Shown here one piece after another: positions 52,698 through 60,820 of a stretch of DNA of 63,741 nt. The notes beneath the pieces are model-generated. The model ran no database searches. It was not told the origin of the DNA and saw nothing but the letters and a program-made list of their open reading frames with translations. Source of the stretch: a virus; IMG/VR virus record IMGVR_UViG_3300025131_000033, positions 1-63,741 of that record. The stretch is one strand, 5' to 3'. How positions within the stretch are numbered: the first letter of the stretch is position 1; every line of letters starts with the position of its first letter. Made by a program: the position numbers and the translations under genes.

Positions 52698-54068
52698 ATG
52701 AAAATTCATATAAATATAATAAATTCTAAGATTCAAACAGATAATCCAAAGATTTTAGAGGCTCTATATGAATTGTACTCCTTTAAGATTCCTGGATCGG
52801 AATATTCACTAGCTTACAAACGCAGGAATTGGGATGGAAAACGTCACTTTATATCTAGAGTAGGAGTTTTTAAAACAGGATTATTAGATAGGGTAGTTAA
52901 GGATTTAAACAAAATTGAATGCACTCCTGAACTTGTGCATATGCCCATCTTTCCCATCCACACCGCAAATAACTGGCAGATTCAAGATTTTAAATATTAC
53001 GATTATCAAGAAGAACTGATCCTAAAGGGAATCAATCGTAAACGAGGGATTATTAAGTCCCCTACAGGTTCAGGAAAGACTCTCATCATGGCTGGATTAG
53101 TTAAAGCTCTTGCTGGGCAAAAAATGGTAATTTTATTTAATGCTAAACAATTACTAAAACAAACTTATGATTTTTTTACTAAAGACTGTCGCTTGGATAA
53201 TATTGGGATATGCTTTGGGGAGGGCTATATTGACGGTGACATTATGTTGTGTACTGTCCAAAGCATTGAGCGGATCCTTGATACACACCTCCAAAAAACA
53301 AAAGTATTAATGGTTGACGAATGCCATGAGTTTGCAAATGGAAAAACTACACTTGCTGCCATAAACTCATTTCCAAACGCAGAATATCGTATTGGATTTA
53401 CAGCTACACCTCCTTCTGATAAGATACCTAAATATAACCTAGAGGGCGCATTTGGTCCTGTATGGGAAATAGTGAGCACCGCAGATTTAATTGATTCTGG
53501 AAAGCTGACTAAACCTATAATACAATTGGTTGAACGATCATATACAGCTAGTGGTGTGGATGAAGATATGCCCTACCCAGAGGTATATGATGAATATATC
53601 GTAAATAATGATTTACGAAACAAAGTAATTAGAGAGATTACAGATGACATCAGAAAACGATTTAAGCGAGCCCGTATACTTATACTTACCAAATCACTTG
53701 ATCATGGAAGAGCCCTGGAAAACTTACTTGGAGAATCATGCGAGTTTCTTGAAGGAGCTAACTCCATCGGAGACAGGTATAAGGCTATATCTAGATTCAG
53801 AGGATCTAGATCGGCTCGCATCCTCATTGGCACTAAAATCTTGCAAACAGGGATCAACATCGAAGAAATCACACATTTCATTAACGCAAGAGGGATGAAA
53901 TCCGAGATAGCAACACTTCAGGCATTAGGACGAGCCCTTAGGCGACACGATTCCAAGGACAGAGTGTATGTCTATGATTTTCTAGATAAAGAAAAATATC
54001 TTAGAGATCACTCCTTAGCTCGCCAACGTCACTATAAAAAAGAAGGACATGAGACAAAAATAATATGA
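52698..54068 (+). CDS. uvsW: UvsW-like recombination DNA helicase
   Basis: The 456-residue superfamily 2 helicase has an N-terminal domain (YSLAYKRRNWDGKRHFISRVGVFKTGLL) typical of T4 UvsW, Walker A PTGSGKT (122-128), the DEAH-type box DECH (207-210), GFTATPP, and C-terminal motifs ILIGTKILQTGINIEE and LQALGRALRR. T4 UvsW is 502 residues. It unwinds branched structures and R-loops and moves DNA from origin- to recombination-dependent replication. It overlaps the small next gene by 4 bp (ATGA). Confidence 0.9.
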   Translation: MKIHINIINSKIQTDNPKILEALYELYSFKIPGSEYSLAYKRRNWDGKRHFISRVGVFKTGLLDRVVKDLNKIECTPELVHMPIFPIHTANNWQIQDFKYYDYQEELILKGINRKRGIIKSPTGSGKTLIMAGLVKALAGQKMVILFNAKQLLKQTYDFFTKDCRLDNIGICFGEGYIDGDIMLCTVQSIERILDTHLQKTKVLMVDECHEFANGKTTLAAINSFPNAEYRIGFTATPPSDKIPKYNLEGAFGPVWEIVSTADLIDSGKLTKPIIQLVERSYTASGVDEDMPYPEVYDEYIVNNDLRNKVIREITDDIRKRFKRARILILTKSLDHGRALENLLGESCEFLEGANSIGDRYKAISRFRGSRSARILIGTKILQTGINIEEITHFINARGMKSEIATLQALGRALRRHDSKDRVYVYDFLDKEKYLRDHSLARQRHYKKEGHETKII

Positions 54069-54292
54069 GAACATCACATGATATAAGAAAAAAAGCTTCT
54101 GCATTATCCGAAGCCGATAAAAAAACTCTCCTAACTCTTATAGAAGAGTTAAAATTTGTTATAGATCATCCTCAACTAAATGAGGACATGCTTACAAAGC
54201 TCGGAAATATAAGTACCACAATTAATACTTTTAGAGAAAACTATATGTGGCGTATCCTTAGAGCAGCTAAACAAAATCACATGCTAGACTAG
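54065..54292 (+). CDS. Small helical protein after uvsW (uvsW.1-like position)
   Basis: The 75-residue protein is helical (KKASALSEADKKTLLTLIEELKFVI) and is coupled to uvsW by an ATGA overlap. T4 has a 76-residue gene, uvsW.1, directly after uvsW, so it may be the counterpart; sequence alone does not prove this. Its stop lies within the upstream copy of a direct repeat that flanks the following tRNA. Confidence 0.55.
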   Translation: MRTSHDIRKKASALSEADKKTLLTLIEELKFVIDHPQLNEDMLTKLGNISTTINTFRENYMWRILRAAKQNHMLD

Positions 54293-54435
54293 CATGTAAA
54301 GACACATCCTTTCAGAAGCGGCTGTAGCTCAGTGGTAGAGCGCGACCTTGCCAAGGTCGATGTCGGGAGTTCAAATCTCCTCAGCCGCTCCAAAAATCAC
54401 ATGCTAAACTAGCACGTAGCTACGCACCTTTTCAG
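54273..54435. repeat. 43-bp imperfect direct repeats flanking the tRNA
   Basis: 54273-54315 and 54393-54435 agree at 35 of 43 positions; both contain AAAATCACATGCTA and end in TTTCAG. The copies are 120 bp apart and the second starts directly after the CCA end of the tRNA. The unit therefore looks like one leader-tRNA cassette followed by the leader of a lost second one. Confidence 0.7.
54318..54392 (+). tRNA. tRNA-Gly (anticodon GCC)
   Basis: A full cloverleaf can be drawn: acceptor GCGGCTG/CAGCCGC, D arm TAGCTCAGTGGTAGAGC, anticodon arm CGACC-TTGCCAA-GGTCG with anticodon GCC, T arm GGGAG-TTCAAAT-CTCCT (one G-T pair), discriminator T and an encoded CCA. It follows uvsW and the 75-residue gene on the same strand and would be processed from that transcript. 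It would support GGC and GGT codons in the phage's many glycine-rich virion proteins. Confidence 0.95.
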
Positions 54436-54472
54436 CAGTGGGCCACAACGGGCCATTTCCATTTTTTTATTG

Positions 54473-54706
54473 TCATTGTTCTACCTCAGGTATAACTATT
54501 GCTGGGTTAGCTAATTTTAGCTTTAAACCCCAGTTCTCCATATCTCGTCTCGTCCATTGATCTTGTAATTTATCTGTTAACGTCTCTAACTTATAATTTA
54601 TAGAGTTTAGCTCATTACTAATCCATAAAAGTCCTGTACAGATAATTATTACCAAACCTAATGGCAGTAGAGTATCTTTATTTATAATTGTTTTCTTTTC
54701 TGTCAT
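54473..54706 (-). CDS. Small single-span membrane protein, holin-like candidate
   Basis: The 77-residue protein has a short basic start, one hydrophobic helix at about 14-32 (LPLGLVIIICTGLLWISN), then an amphipathic/coiled segment and RRDMENWGLKLKLANP. Small one-span proteins next to late genes can be holins or spanins, but no endolysin is adjacent. It follows the fibre gene by a 1-bp overlap. The membrane location is fairly clear; the lysis role is speculative. Confidence 0.55.
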   Translation of the reverse strand: MTEKKTIINKDTLLPLGLVIIICTGLLWISNELNSINYKLETLTDKLQDQWTRRDMENWGLKLKLANPAIVIPEVEQ

Positions 54707-56478
54707 TAAGCTAACCTTTGTACGAATACTGTAGAACCTTGCATTAATTGAGCATTGTCCCCCGATCCCGAATTGATGGTTACAGATAAGGGTTCAGTTG
54801 TCCTTGCAAAACCCACCCAAGTTCCTACAAGATTGTGAGGATCAGTTACACTATGTACTCTAATATCAAACCTGTGAACTAGGGTTGAGCCTGTATAAAA
54901 GGACACAGTAATAGTTATGGCAGCACCCACCTCTGTAACCCCAACAAATTCCACTTTATATACCCCATCTGCGCTAACAGCTAGTTCAGAATCTTCATTA
55001 TTCCATAAATAATATCCATCTTCACCGCCCCGACCGACAGAGGAAACTCCCTGAACCGCAGTCCCCGCCCCAAAACTAATTTCAGAAGTTCCTGCTGTCC
55101 CATCTCCTACAGCACTTAAGAAGCAGAAAGCTCCAGGAGGAGAGGGGCAACTTAGTGAATCTATAGTAGGTAATGCTCCTGTCATAGTAGCTACTGAATT
55201 TTGAGAAGAGACAACAAGAGTTTTATTTAGCGTAGGAGTTCCAGTTACCGTAAGATCTCCCGTCATGTAAGTATCTCCACTTACTCCTAAATCACTTCCT
55301 ATATTTGTATTTCCATCAAAAGTAGAAGTTTTATTTTTAGCAGAACTTAGATCAGCTTCAAATTCAACTCGCGTTATATTACTATCCGTTGTTACTACAG
55401 TAGGAGCCTCTAGTGGCTCCCCGCCCGAATTTTTAGGAACAATCGGCAATTTGGTCATAATAAATCTTGTATTAACATAATCATACAGAAATATATTATT
55501 ACCTGTAATGTTCGCCTTAGTTTTATCGTCTCCAGGCCCGAATCCAGATACATAAACAGAAGAAGGTTCATTATTAAAAATAACAGGTAGGAGAATTCCT
55601 CCACTCACTTCAGCAGCAGATACATCCAAACCGTAGTCCCCGTATCCCTTCAATAGAGGATACGAGTCTGCTGTATTTCCTAGAATAGATAATTCATCAG
55701 TAAGATCTGTTTTTATTCTAGTAGCCGAAAGTTGGGTACAATTTTTAATTGACCTATCCCCCATATCAATATTGCCGCCCGCGCCTTCAGTTAGTACTAG
55801 ACCTGATACAGTAAGCACATTCCCAGCAAGCGGCAGATCCAAGATTGCTGATGTTCCTCCCATAACCCCTACATTATCAGAGTTAACCCCTATACTTGCT
55901 GTATTAGCAGCTATATCAGTATCGTTAGCAGTAATATTAGTGGTATTAGTACCAATATTCGTATTTAAAGTAGCAGCACTAGCCTCCGCAGCACCAGGGA
56001 ATAAATTCAAGGCTACAGCACTTGTATTTAAAGTAGCAGCACTAGCCTCAGCAAGCCCAGGGAATAAATTCAAGGCTACAGCACTTGTATTTAAAGTAGC
56101 AGCACTAGCCTCAGCAAGCCCAGGGAATAAATTTAGGGCACCCACACTCGTATCAAGGGTTGCTATATTAGTTGCATTAGTAGCAATGTTACCCGACACT
56201 GTTGAAATAGCTGATGTCGCCCCTATATTTGCAGAGGCCCCTTGAGCATATAAAGAAGCTCCTTGCCACAATCCAGAAATAGATCCAGGAACCGAGGCTG
56301 CTCCTCCTTCATCCCATTTAGCTGAAGAATCTACAACTTCTTGAATAGCACTCCGCACAGGAGTTGGAAAAATAGTACTAGGAGTTACATCTCCATCAGC
56401 TACGGAAAATTGAGCTATAGCTGAAGGATCTCCACTATCGGGGTCTGTTGAGACGTATACAGGAAGTTGTTCAACCAC
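54706..56478 (-). CDS. Repeat-containing tail fibre-like protein
   Basis: The 590-residue protein has an N-terminal part followed by three near-identical 21-residue repeats (SAVALNLFPGLAEASAATLNT), then N-I/T-x-N-x-T coiled-coil-like stretches (TNIGTNTTNITANDTDIAANT), beta-strand repeats (NTNIGSDLGVSGDTYMTGDLTVTG) and a C-terminal beta domain. This architecture is typical of trimeric phage tail fibres. Its N-terminus, MVEQLPVYVSTDPDSGDPSAIAQF, would attach to the virion. The tip should define host binding; no specific receptor can be inferred. Confidence 0.65.
   Translation of the reverse strand: MVEQLPVYVSTDPDSGDPSAIAQFSVADGDVTPSTIFPTPVRSAIQEVVDSSAKWDEGGAASVPGSISGLWQGASLYAQGASANIGATSAISTVSGNIATNATNIATLDTSVGALNLFPGLAEASAATLNTSAVALNLFPGLAEASAATLNTSAVALNLFPGAAEASAATLNTNIGTNTTNITANDTDIAANTASIGVNSDNVGVMGGTSAILDLPLAGNVLTVSGLVLTEGAGGNIDMGDRSIKNCTQLSATRIKTDLTDELSILGNTADSYPLLKGYGDYGLDVSAAEVSGGILLPVIFNNEPSSVYVSGFGPGDDKTKANITGNNIFLYDYVNTRFIMTKLPIVPKNSGGEPLEAPTVVTTDSNITRVEFEADLSSAKNKTSTFDGNTNIGSDLGVSGDTYMTGDLTVTGTPTLNKTLVVSSQNSVATMTGALPTIDSLSCPSPPGAFCFLSAVGDGTAGTSEISFGAGTAVQGVSSVGRGGEDGYYLWNNEDSELAVSADGVYKVEFVGVTEVGAAITITVSFYTGSTLVHRFDIRVHSVTDPHNLVGTWVGFARTTEPLSVTINSGSGDNAQLMQGSTVFVQRLA
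55961..56149. repeat. Three 63-bp tandem repeats in the fibre gene
   Basis: Units start at 55961, 56024 and 56087, each 63 bp (21 codons), with only a few differences. They encode SAVALNLFPGLAEASAATLNT. The frame is preserved; copy number changes would lengthen or shorten the fibre shaft. Confidence 0.8.
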
Positions 56479-56906
56479 TACACACCTCCACTAAACCTAA
56501 TAGAACCAGCACAGGTAGCAGCGGTGAAAGCTTCATTTACTGACTCAGAAACTCTTGCTTGCAATACACCACCTAAACCTCCCCCTGCAATATCAGAAGG
56601 AAGCCCACTCATAGCAGTAGCCAGGGTCAAAGTTGTAGTCAAATAAATATTACACTCCAGATCATAAATTCGTATTCCCCATCGTGGAGTAGCTCCCCCA
56701 CTGATCCTATTAAACATTAGTCTATAGGAATTTCCTTTAGCTCCTGCTAATGCACCTTTTAAATAAAATGTTATAGCTACATTTCCCGCACTTGCCCGAA
56801 AGCTTACGGAAGCATTTCTGGGAGATGGCTTTCTTCTTCCACTGGATTTAGATTCTCCAATATAGGGAGTTATTTGCCCATAAGGAGAAAAACTAATTCT
56901 AGACAT
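56478..56906 (-). CDS. Small putative virion surface protein
   Basis: The 142-residue protein is Gly/Ser/Ala-rich and beta-like (ASVSFRASAGNVAITFYLKGAL, WGIRIYDLECNIYLTTTLTL), with a basic stretch near residue 22. It lies between two other fibre-module genes, overlapping the next by 1 bp. No family is recognised. It could be a fibre tip or an adaptor protein. Confidence 0.5.
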   Translation of the reverse strand: MSRISFSPYGQITPYIGESKSSGRRKPSPRNASVSFRASAGNVAITFYLKGALAGAKGNSYRLMFNRISGGATPRWGIRIYDLECNIYLTTTLTLATAMSGLPSDIAGGGLGGVLQARVSESVNEAFTAATCAGSIRFSGGV

Positions 56907-57350
56907 TTAATTTCCTTTAGGACGTTGATAATCTCGTAGTGCATTTCCTGTAAATACTTGTCCATAGTTAATCATGAAAAAAGTTTGTTGAGCTTTATGT
57001 TGGGAAACATAAATTGTACTAACTCGATCAGTATCAGGTAGAAGAAGCTCAACAACTCCTTTTTCCGTACTTGCAACACCTCCTGGTACGCCGCTCGTAA
57101 GAGCACTGCTATTCAGAAGCATTGCTGCGGCTGGATAAATAGAATTTTCTGTCTTACCCACCGAAGCAATACTAGAAGCAGCAACTACAAAGAAATTTCC
57201 ACTATCTAGATTATTATTTCTTGACGATGCTGTTACTGAAACAAAATTACATTCTAGTAATCCATTAGAGCTATCTGTTAACGGAATTGCGCTAACTCCT
57301 ATATCGTGTAACAACGCAACTTTGGTATAAGGTTTAAATTGTTGTCTCAT
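56907..57350 (-). CDS. Small putative virion protein
   Basis: The 147-residue protein is beta-rich: FKPYTKVALLHDIGVSAIPL, LLECNFVSVTAS, GNFFVVAASS and GVVELLLPDTDRVSTIYVS. The composition suits a structural or adhesin role. The start overlaps the stop of the 536-residue gene by 4 bp (ATGA), so it is coupled to the portal-side operon. No family is recognised. Confidence 0.5.
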   Translation of the reverse strand: MRQQFKPYTKVALLHDIGVSAIPLTDSSNGLLECNFVSVTASSRNNNLDSGNFFVVAASSIASVGKTENSIYPAAAMLLNSSALTSGVPGGVASTEKGVVELLLPDTDRVSTIYVSQHKAQQTFFMINYGQVFTGNALRDYQRPKGN

Positions 57351-58957
57351 TTTTCATCCTTCATTTCTTTTCCACCTAGCTCATCGGCAAGCTCTTGTAC
57401 TAAACTTTCTAAATCAGAAAGTTCTTTATTTGCCTCTTTTTGAGAAGTAGGAGCTTTTGATTTTTCCTCATCTCCCTCTCCCCCTTCTTCCTCAGGAGCC
57501 TCTTCCTCCTTGGGAGCTTCCTTAGGCTCGGCTTTCTCTTCTTCAGAATCCTCATCTTCATCTTCTTTGGCGATCAATTTTTTTGTATTCACATTCTCAT
57601 CAGAAGGATATTCTTGATCTTTAGTCGCTACAATTTTAGCCTTCTCTTTTTTGAGAGCCGTTTTAACTTCTGACAACTCTGCGTCCTCAGAAACAATATC
57701 GCTCAATCGTGTTAAAGGTTCTTGAAAAGTTTGAGTGATTTCTAGAATATCGTCATAACCAGCTTCGCTGAATACTTCTTTAAAATATTCATTTATATCA
57801 ATACCTTCTACCCCTGATTTAGTCTTAAAAGATTGAGCAGTCTCGGATAGAACTTGTTTTAAAACACTTCCTTTAGGGGAAAGTCTAGAGAGGGCTTCCA
57901 AAATAACAATTTGAGTATTTATTAGACTTTTGAAAGATACAGGCTCTTGTAAATTTTGAATATTCACTCCATATTTTTCATTCATGGATTCAATAAACAT
58001 TTGCTTCACATCTTTTTTCATCTCAAAGATCGTGGACGCAAATTGCTGGACATCCTTTTCCGCTACCCCAATACCGTCTGCCTGAGCTAAACAATTGTTA
58101 AATGTATTAAACAAAGTCTTTTTAGACGCTAATGCAATAAAGGGAACATCTTGAAGAACTTCACAGAAGGTATCTACTATTTTCTCTGTATCCTCAAAAA
58201 TCATGCTCGCTAATTTTCTAACAGTAGAGTTAGTTGCCCAGATAAGCTCAAACTCTTTTTTAGATTCGATCAACTCTTTTTTTACTAATTCCTGTCTACA
58301 AATCATTTCATAGATAGACTCAGTTATACCATCTTTGAGGATGTATGTTTGATTCTCAGTCAACTCATCATACGTTAATTTAGGGAAATTAAATGCTGTA
58401 GAAACAGTGTTAGACAAATTAACTGCATTCCTAATTTCAGGGACAGCACAAATCTTTTCATTATTTTCCTTAAGAAAATTAACTAACTGAGGTGTGACCT
58501 CTAGTAGATTTTGAAACTCTGAGGATTCAATAATCTTTTCAACAGAGCTAAGTCGTTGGTGTTTCTGGTACAGTTTCTTTTGCAAGGAATCTAGCTTAAC
58601 TCTATTTTCCCATAGTGAGAGGATATCAGAAAAAGAGTTATCCGCAGACGAATACTCATTAAAATGAATATTTTCTACAAAAGAGTGTAGTTTGTCCGAC
58701 ACAAAGGAATCAAAAATTTCGTTATCTTCAAAAATAGACGAATCTTTGACATCTACTTTATGTAAAACTACATCCTTTCCAATTTCGTACTCTCCACTAA
58801 TTACTTTATTAGTTTCACTTAAATAAGTTACGATACTATTTTGACTATCAATGGAAAAGAGAGTAACATTCTCCCTTAGTGATCTACCAATACAATCTCC
58901 TAATTTTACTAAATAGGAAATCTTTTTGTCTCTATCTTCGAACAATTTTGAAAACAT
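57347..58957 (-). CDS. Large acidic-tailed protein downstream of the portal
   Basis: The 536-residue protein is mainly helical (long stretches from 120 to 400) and ends with a strongly acidic disordered tail of Glu, Asp, Lys and Pro (about 440-515), then a helix. It is directly behind the portal gene, so a head, core or portal-associated function is likely. GGAGAAA lies before the ATG. No family is recognised; its size and tail suggest a prohead core-type or internal protein, which is inference. Confidence 0.5.
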   Translation of the reverse strand: MFSKLFEDRDKKISYLVKLGDCIGRSLRENVTLFSIDSQNSIVTYLSETNKVISGEYEIGKDVVLHKVDVKDSSIFEDNEIFDSFVSDKLHSFVENIHFNEYSSADNSFSDILSLWENRVKLDSLQKKLYQKHQRLSSVEKIIESSEFQNLLEVTPQLVNFLKENNEKICAVPEIRNAVNLSNTVSTAFNFPKLTYDELTENQTYILKDGITESIYEMICRQELVKKELIESKKEFELIWATNSTVRKLASMIFEDTEKIVDTFCEVLQDVPFIALASKKTLFNTFNNCLAQADGIGVAEKDVQQFASTIFEMKKDVKQMFIESMNEKYGVNIQNLQEPVSFKSLINTQIVILEALSRLSPKGSVLKQVLSETAQSFKTKSGVEGIDINEYFKEVFSEAGYDDILEITQTFQEPLTRLSDIVSEDAELSEVKTALKKEKAKIVATKDQEYPSDENVNTKKLIAKEDEDEDSEEEKAEPKEAPKEEEAPEEEGGEGDEEKSKAPTSQKEANKELSDLESLVQELADELGGKEMKDEK

Positions 58958-58999
58958 AATATTTCTCCGTTACTAACTGTCTAAGTTTATATATGTTAG

Positions 59000-60820
59000 C
59001 TATTTACTAACTTCTTCGACTTTTTCTTCTTGTTTTTGAATTATTCTAGAAATAACTTCTTTTTCTTTATTTTCTAGAACTAGGATATCATCTAGATTAG
59101 ATAAGTTGCGAGTTGATTCAGTCTTAGTAGGTGGTTTATTTTCTGCGCTTTCTTGACCGCCCGCCGCTCCTGGTGGGGGAGCCGCACCTGGGGCTGGAGC
59201 CCCCCCTGGACCTGGAGGAGGTGCCCCTCCAGGAGCCCCACCCATCCCTAAAGGTGCCATAGCTTGCTCCTGTTCAGCCTGCTCTTTTTGATCTTCCTCC
59301 ATTTCTTTCTTCATTCGCTCTATTTCTACATCCGTCATATCGTAGTATTCTTTATAGATCTCTTCTTTAGAGAATAAACCTAAGCCTTGAACGGCTTGAA
59401 TAACTCTAGTTTTCTGTTCATCAAGATCGAGTTTTCGTTTAGCAGACATATCAGAAGGCTCTGGTAGTTGGATTCTCAATTTTTTAATTAAAGAAGGAGG
59501 AAATCCTTTTAATTGAAGATGTCGTTTTGCCATATTTTCTAAACCAACTTCAATATTAATTTGTACTCTATGAATAGTTCGCGCAAATTTGACATCTAAT
59601 TGAGAAAGGTTAGCCTTACGTTCTGGAGACTGATCTTTTTCAACAATATAATCTTTAGGAATTTTTAAGGCTGCTAATAACTTGTCTCTATAGTAACGAA
59701 CATCTTCAATTTCTCCTAAATTAGTGGCTCCAGGAAGAGTGTCAATTTTAGTTCCTTTTCCATTCTTACTAGGAACATAATAATCTTCATCCATACTCAG
59801 TGGATTAAATCTCGCATCTACCGTTCCCTGATTTGAGTTATAAAATTTCTCTTTTTTAAACTTCTCTTTGAGACGTTCAATATACATCTCAGCCTTACTT
59901 GTAGGAAGAGTCCCTGTATCGACATAGAAGATTCTTCTTTCGGGAGCACGGGTTAAACGATAAATCATCATTGCGTCTTCCATCATTTTTAGAGAACGAA
60001 ATACTCTATGACATAAGGCTGCTATGGATTTACCATAAGGGTAGAATATAGGATCGGAAGTATGAAGCCTATAGTGAACAATTTGATTCTTATCGAGTCT
60101 AATATACTTAAGAGGTTTTTCTACGGTATACTGAGAGCCATAATTAAAGTTGTCTTCATTAGGAATTTCTTGTAAAAAGTTTTTCAAATAACCAAACTCA
60201 TTCTCTACCCGCAGAATAAAATTAGGATTAAGAATCTTGATCTTTTTAATTCCTTCGTCTGGATTATTTACATCTAAAATTAGTTCAGTAAAGCAATCTC
60301 CGTACTTAACCGTATTTCTAATAATATCCCATAAAAATCTATCAAGTCTAACTCTCTTAAAAAGAGCCTCAATTTCTTGTACTACTAACTCACTCTCAGT
60401 TCTAATAGTCCATTTTTCATTTCTAGGACCTCTCTGGCTAGAATCATCGGCATAAATATCAAACGCTGCCCCAATTTCAGGATATTCATCCATCTCCTCG
60501 TATTCTTTATACCTGCGTCTCCTATTCATCTCCATCTGAGGAAGAATAGGATTACGTGTCACTCCACCAACGGCAGGACTATGATCACCCTTATCTTTTA
60601 TTACTTCTGTCTGAACAATTGTATCTCCACCATATTGAGTGGGCTGTCCTTTGTCCATAAGTTTTACAGCTTCGCCTTGTGTAGACGTAGCAAAAAACTT
60701 AGCTAAAAATTTTCCTATAGGCCCAGTAGGTGTAAAGAATCCCCCCGCTCTATTAGCGGTTCCTCCAAAAGTTGTGTAACCCTCTTCAATAGGTTTTTCG
60801 TTTTTTATTTCATCAGCCAT
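59000..60820 (-). CDS. gp20: Portal vertex protein (gp20-like)
   Basis: The 606-residue protein shows the T4-type portal pattern: YEEMDEYPEIGAAFDIYADDSSQRG, FLWDIIRNTVKYGDCFTELIL, KYIRLDKNQIVHYRLHTSDPIFYPYGKSIAALCHRVFRSLKMMEDAMMIYRLTRAPERRIFYVDTG (key parts), and GATNLGEIEDVRYYRDKLLAALKIPKDYI. Twelve copies form the DNA channel at one capsid vertex. T4 gp20 has 524 residues; a Pro/Gly/Ala-rich C-terminal tail is extra here. It overlaps the terminase gene by 16 bp, and the two act together in packaging. Confidence 0.92.
   Translation of the reverse strand: MADEIKNEKPIEEGYTTFGGTANRAGGFFTPTGPIGKFLAKFFATSTQGEAVKLMDKGQPTQYGGDTIVQTEVIKDKGDHSPAVGGVTRNPILPQMEMNRRRRYKEYEEMDEYPEIGAAFDIYADDSSQRGPRNEKWTIRTESELVVQEIEALFKRVRLDRFLWDIIRNTVKYGDCFTELILDVNNPDEGIKKIKILNPNFILRVENEFGYLKNFLQEIPNEDNFNYGSQYTVEKPLKYIRLDKNQIVHYRLHTSDPIFYPYGKSIAALCHRVFRSLKMMEDAMMIYRLTRAPERRIFYVDTGTLPTSKAEMYIERLKEKFKKEKFYNSNQGTVDARFNPLSMDEDYYVPSKNGKGTKIDTLPGATNLGEIEDVRYYRDKLLAALKIPKDYIVEKDQSPERKANLSQLDVKFARTIHRVQINIEVGLENMAKRHLQLKGFPPSLIKKLRIQLPEPSDMSAKRKLDLDEQKTRVIQAVQGLGLFSKEEIYKEYYDMTDVEIERMKKEMEEDQKEQAEQEQAMAPLGMGGAPGGAPPPGPGGAPAPGAAPPPGAAGGQESAENKPPTKTESTRNLSNLDDILVLENKEKEVISRIIQKQEEKVEEVSK

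Noticed and set aside
54436-54470. Terminator after the tRNA (GGGCC pair followed by a T-run)
   Set aside because: The two GGGCC copies are direct repeats and only a 4-bp GGCC stem can form.
55772-56245. A 157-codon plus-strand frame with internal repeats
   Set aside because: Its repeats are just the antisense of the fibre shaft repeats; no start signal.
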